64,000 bases of DNA from Candidatus Enterococcus testudinis. Lineage in GTDB: Bacteria > Bacillota > Bacilli > Lactobacillales > Enterococcaceae. Every line of letters begins with the position of its first letter. Within the stretch, counting starts at the first letter, position 1. Location of the stretch: positions 2,494,628 to 2,558,627 of the forward strand of contig NZ_NGKU01000001.1 in the NCBI RefSeq assembly GCF_002140915.1, in the 5' to 3' direction. Below the pieces are notes generated by a model. The model saw only the letters and a list, made by a program, of their open reading frames with translations. It did not search any database and was not told where the DNA came from. Below are positions 61,766 through 64,000 of this stretch, in pieces. The position numbers and the translations under genes are program-made.

Positions 61766-64000
61766 ATGACTGATTTATTTGCGGATGGGACTATCTCTAT
61801 CCATGGAGCTCAAGAAAATAACTTAAAGGATGTCAGTTTAGATATTCCTAAGCATAAAACAACTGTATTTGCTGGTCTTTCTGGGTCTGGTAAATCCTCT
61901 TTAGTTTTTGATACATTAGCCGCTGTTTCCCGACGTGAATTGAATGAAACTTTTCCTAGTTTCACCCAACAATATTTGCCTAAATACGGTCAACCTGAAG
62001 TGAACCGAATCGACAACTTACCAGTGGCAATTGTGGTTGAACAGAAGCCTATTGGTCGTAATCCTCGATCTACTCTGGCAACCTACACCGGCATCTATTC
62101 CGTCTTACGTTTGATGTTTTCTCGAATTGGACAGCCTTGGGTTGGGTATTCTGAATGGTTTTCCTTTAACCTACCTCAGGGAATGTGTCCAAAATGTCAG
62201 GGATTAGGCTTTGTTGACGACGTAGATGAACGTCAATTAATTGATCCTAATAAATCACTCAATGAAGGTGCAATGACTTTTGCCGGTTTTCAACCGGGAA
62301 CTTGGCGTTGGAAGGAATATGGCAACAGTGGATTATTTGATTTAGACAAAAAAATTAAAGACTACACCGATGAAGAATATGATTTATTCATGCACGCTCC
62401 GCAACAAAAATTAAAAAATCCACCGGCAAATTGGGGCCGTACGGCATTATACGAAGGACTAGTTCCACGTATGCTTCGCTCTGTTATTCATAGTGCCTCA
62501 GGTCGTCATCATGAAGCTGCCTTATCAAAGATTGTCACTCGAAAACCTTGCCCAGTATGTCATGGAACACGTCTGAACAAAAAGGCTCTAACTGGTAAAA
62601 TTGCTGGCAAAAATATTGCAGAAGTCAGCGATATGGATTTAGTAAGTGTCCTAAAATTTTTGGATAATATCTCGGACCCCAAGGCTAAAACAATGGTGCG
62701 TGAACTACATAGTAAAGTTCAAGCTTTGATCGACATCGGTTTAGGTTATCTTTCCCTTGGCCGTGGAACTGATACTCTATCTGGTGGAGAAGCTCAACGA
62801 ATTAAAATTGCCAAATATTTGACGAGTTCCCTATCCGATTTAGTTTACGTACTCGATGAACCAAGTGTAGGACTCCATCCTCACGATATTAAATTAATTA
62901 CCCAATCCTTAAAAAAGCTCAAGGAACATGGCAATACCATTATCTTAGTTGATCACAACCCTGCCATTATTTCGACAGCAGATTATGTCGTGGAAATGGG
63001 ACCACAAGCCGGCAAAAATGGTGGTCAAGTAACTTTCACTGGTACCTACGACGAACTATTACGGTCAGATACGATTACGGGTAAAATGTTACGAGAAAAA
63101 ATCACTTTCCCAAAGCCTCGTGAACCTCAATCTTGGCTAAATGTTAATCATGTAACTTCTCATAATTTAAAAGACGTATCTACCAGAATCCCTCAAGGTG
63201 TAATGACCGTGATATCTGGACCAGCAGGTTCTGGAAAAAGTACTTTAGTCCAAGCTTTCAAACAACAAGTTTCTGATCAAGACTATATTGATTTGAGTCA
63301 GGATTCTGTAGGTTTGAATATTCGTTCTACACCTGCAACTTACTTGAACATTTTAAATCCTCTACGAAAGCTTTTCAGTAAAGCCAACAATGGCGTTTCA
63401 ACACAACTATTTAGTTATAACGGTAAAGGTGCTTGTCCCCGTTGCAAAGGTAAAGGTGTGATGATCACCGAGATGGCATTCATGGATCCAATCGTTCAAG
63501 AATGTGAGTTGTGTCATGGGAAACGTTATAGCCAAGAAGCACTACAATACACTTATCATGGCAAAGATATTTCTGAGGTTCTAAATCTTTCTATCAACGA
63601 CACTTTAGAGTTTTTCAAAGATGTGCCAGATATCTACAAAAAGGTTAGTCTACTCCACCAAGTTGGACTTGGTTATTTGAATCTTAGCCAGTCGATGACC
63701 ACTTTATCTGGTGGTGAAGTGCAACGTGTTAAGTTAGCAATGGAATTGAATCATACCGGCCGAATCTATTTCTTAGATGAACCAACAACCGGATTGCACT
63801 TACAGGATACTCAACAATTGATCGATTTATTTGAAGGATTGGTTGATAAGGGCAATACATTAATTCTGATTGAACATAATCTGAAATTAATTTCACGAGC
63901 CGATTGGTTAGTCGATATGGGACCTGATGCTGGTAAATTCGGCGGTCAAGTTTGTTTTGAAGGTCATCCAAAAGATAGCCTAAACGATAAAAACTCTCGG
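61766..64000 (+). CDS. UvrA-like ABC ATPase, short form; runs past the window end
   Basis: Exactly 745 codons are visible with no stop. The product has two ABC modules. First: GLSGSGKSS (about residue 40), RNPRSTLATYTGIYS, zinc pairs CPKC and CPVC, LSGGEAQR and LDEPSVGLHP. Second: GPAGSGKST, zinc pairs CPRC and CELC, LSGGEVQR and LDEPTTGLH. Between RNPRST and the first CPKC there is no room for the UvrB-binding domain of true UvrA. The size fits the short UvrA-like proteins (DrrC type, about 760 aa), which give drug tolerance in streptomycetes. Start at GGAGG, ATG 61766. A role in protection from DNA-binding drugs is inferred. Confidence 0.85.
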   Translation, partial: MTDLFADGTISIHGAQENNLKDVSLDIPKHKTTVFAGLSGSGKSSLVFDTLAAVSRRELNETFPSFTQQYLPKYGQPEVNRIDNLPVAIVVEQKPIGRNPRSTLATYTGIYSVLRLMFSRIGQPWVGYSEWFSFNLPQGMCPKCQGLGFVDDVDERQLIDPNKSLNEGAMTFAGFQPGTWRWKEYGNSGLFDLDKKIKDYTDEEYDLFMHAPQQKLKNPPANWGRTALYEGLVPRMLRSVIHSASGRHHEAALSKIVTRKPCPVCHGTRLNKKALTGKIAGKNIAEVSDMDLVSVLKFLDNISDPKAKTMVRELHSKVQALIDIGLGYLSLGRGTDTLSGGEAQRIKIAKYLTSSLSDLVYVLDEPSVGLHPHDIKLITQSLKKLKEHGNTIILVDHNPAIISTADYVVEMGPQAGKNGGQVTFTGTYDELLRSDTITGKMLREKITFPKPREPQSWLNVNHVTSHNLKDVSTRIPQGVMTVISGPAGSGKSTLVQAFKQQVSDQDYIDLSQDSVGLNIRSTPATYLNILNPLRKLFSKANNGVSTQLFSYNGKGACPRCKGKGVMITEMAFMDPIVQECELCHGKRYSQEALQYTYHGKDISEVLNLSINDTLEFFKDVPDIYKKVSLLHQVGLGYLNLSQSMTTLSGGEVQRVKLAMELNHTGRIYFLDEPTTGLHLQDTQQLIDLFEGLVDKGNTLILIEHNLKLISRADWLVDMGPDAGKFGGQVCFEGHPKDSLNDKNSR

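Noticed and set aside
63729..63971. Open frame opposite the UvrA-like gene
   Set aside because: Antisense shadow of conserved ABC motifs.

Overview
The window looks like a chromosomal segment of an Enterococcus or a close lactic acid bacterium. The evidence is the gene set and style: a cggR-gap-pgk-tpiA-eno glycolytic operon, RpoE (delta) and RpoN, the BusR/BusAB betaine system, lactate oxidase, a MutS2-CvpA-ZapA-RNase HIII neighbourhood, AGGAGG-type ribosome sites and dense intrinsic terminators. I cannot name the species.

Layout. 1-351 is the start of a secreted protein that leaves the window. 906-6701 is the glycolytic operon with its regulator CggR, a 36-bp CggR operator and three intercistronic hairpins. 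6772-14612 holds rpoN, tRNA-Arg(CCG), rpoE, a DUF1934 gene, lipL, an HD phosphohydrolase, a HAD phosphatase, a NUDIX enzyme, gloA and a glutamine-amidotransferase-like hydrolase. 14662-17877 is a PadR-controlled ABC-2 exporter. 17928-25351 holds an L,D-transpeptidase with GW-like repeats, trxA, mutS2, cvpA, zapA and rnhC. 25420-27818 has a ROK regulator divergent from a VOC protein and a PHP phosphoesterase. 27880-32844 has busAB, busR and serA. 32936-35234 has two acyl/acetyl-transfer enzymes of unknown substrate. 35247-43115 is a full set for 1,4-dihydroxy-2-naphthoate synthesis (menBEFDHC plus divergent menI). 43195-54434 is mixed metabolism and envelope: an AI-2E family permease, a ROK kinase, an amidase with amino-acid ABC genes, PopT, PaiA-like, a glycosyltransferase, and lactate oxidase with a consensus cre.

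54620-64000 is accessory: an orphan membrane protein, an intact ISL3-family element, a four-gene metal/redox cassette, an IS3-family remnant, and a short UvrA-like ABC protein that runs off the end.

The most interesting part is the cassette at 57423-60716: a two-cysteine FLP-type Crp/Fnr regulator, a small CPTC metallochaperone-like protein, a shrunken RIC/ScdA-like protein and a P1B-type ATPase with CPG instead of CPC. Both of its promoters carry an FNR/FLP box at exactly the same distance from the -10, consistent with autoregulated class II activation by the FLP protein. The genes are recognisable individually; the assembled redox-gated metal efflux system is an inference.
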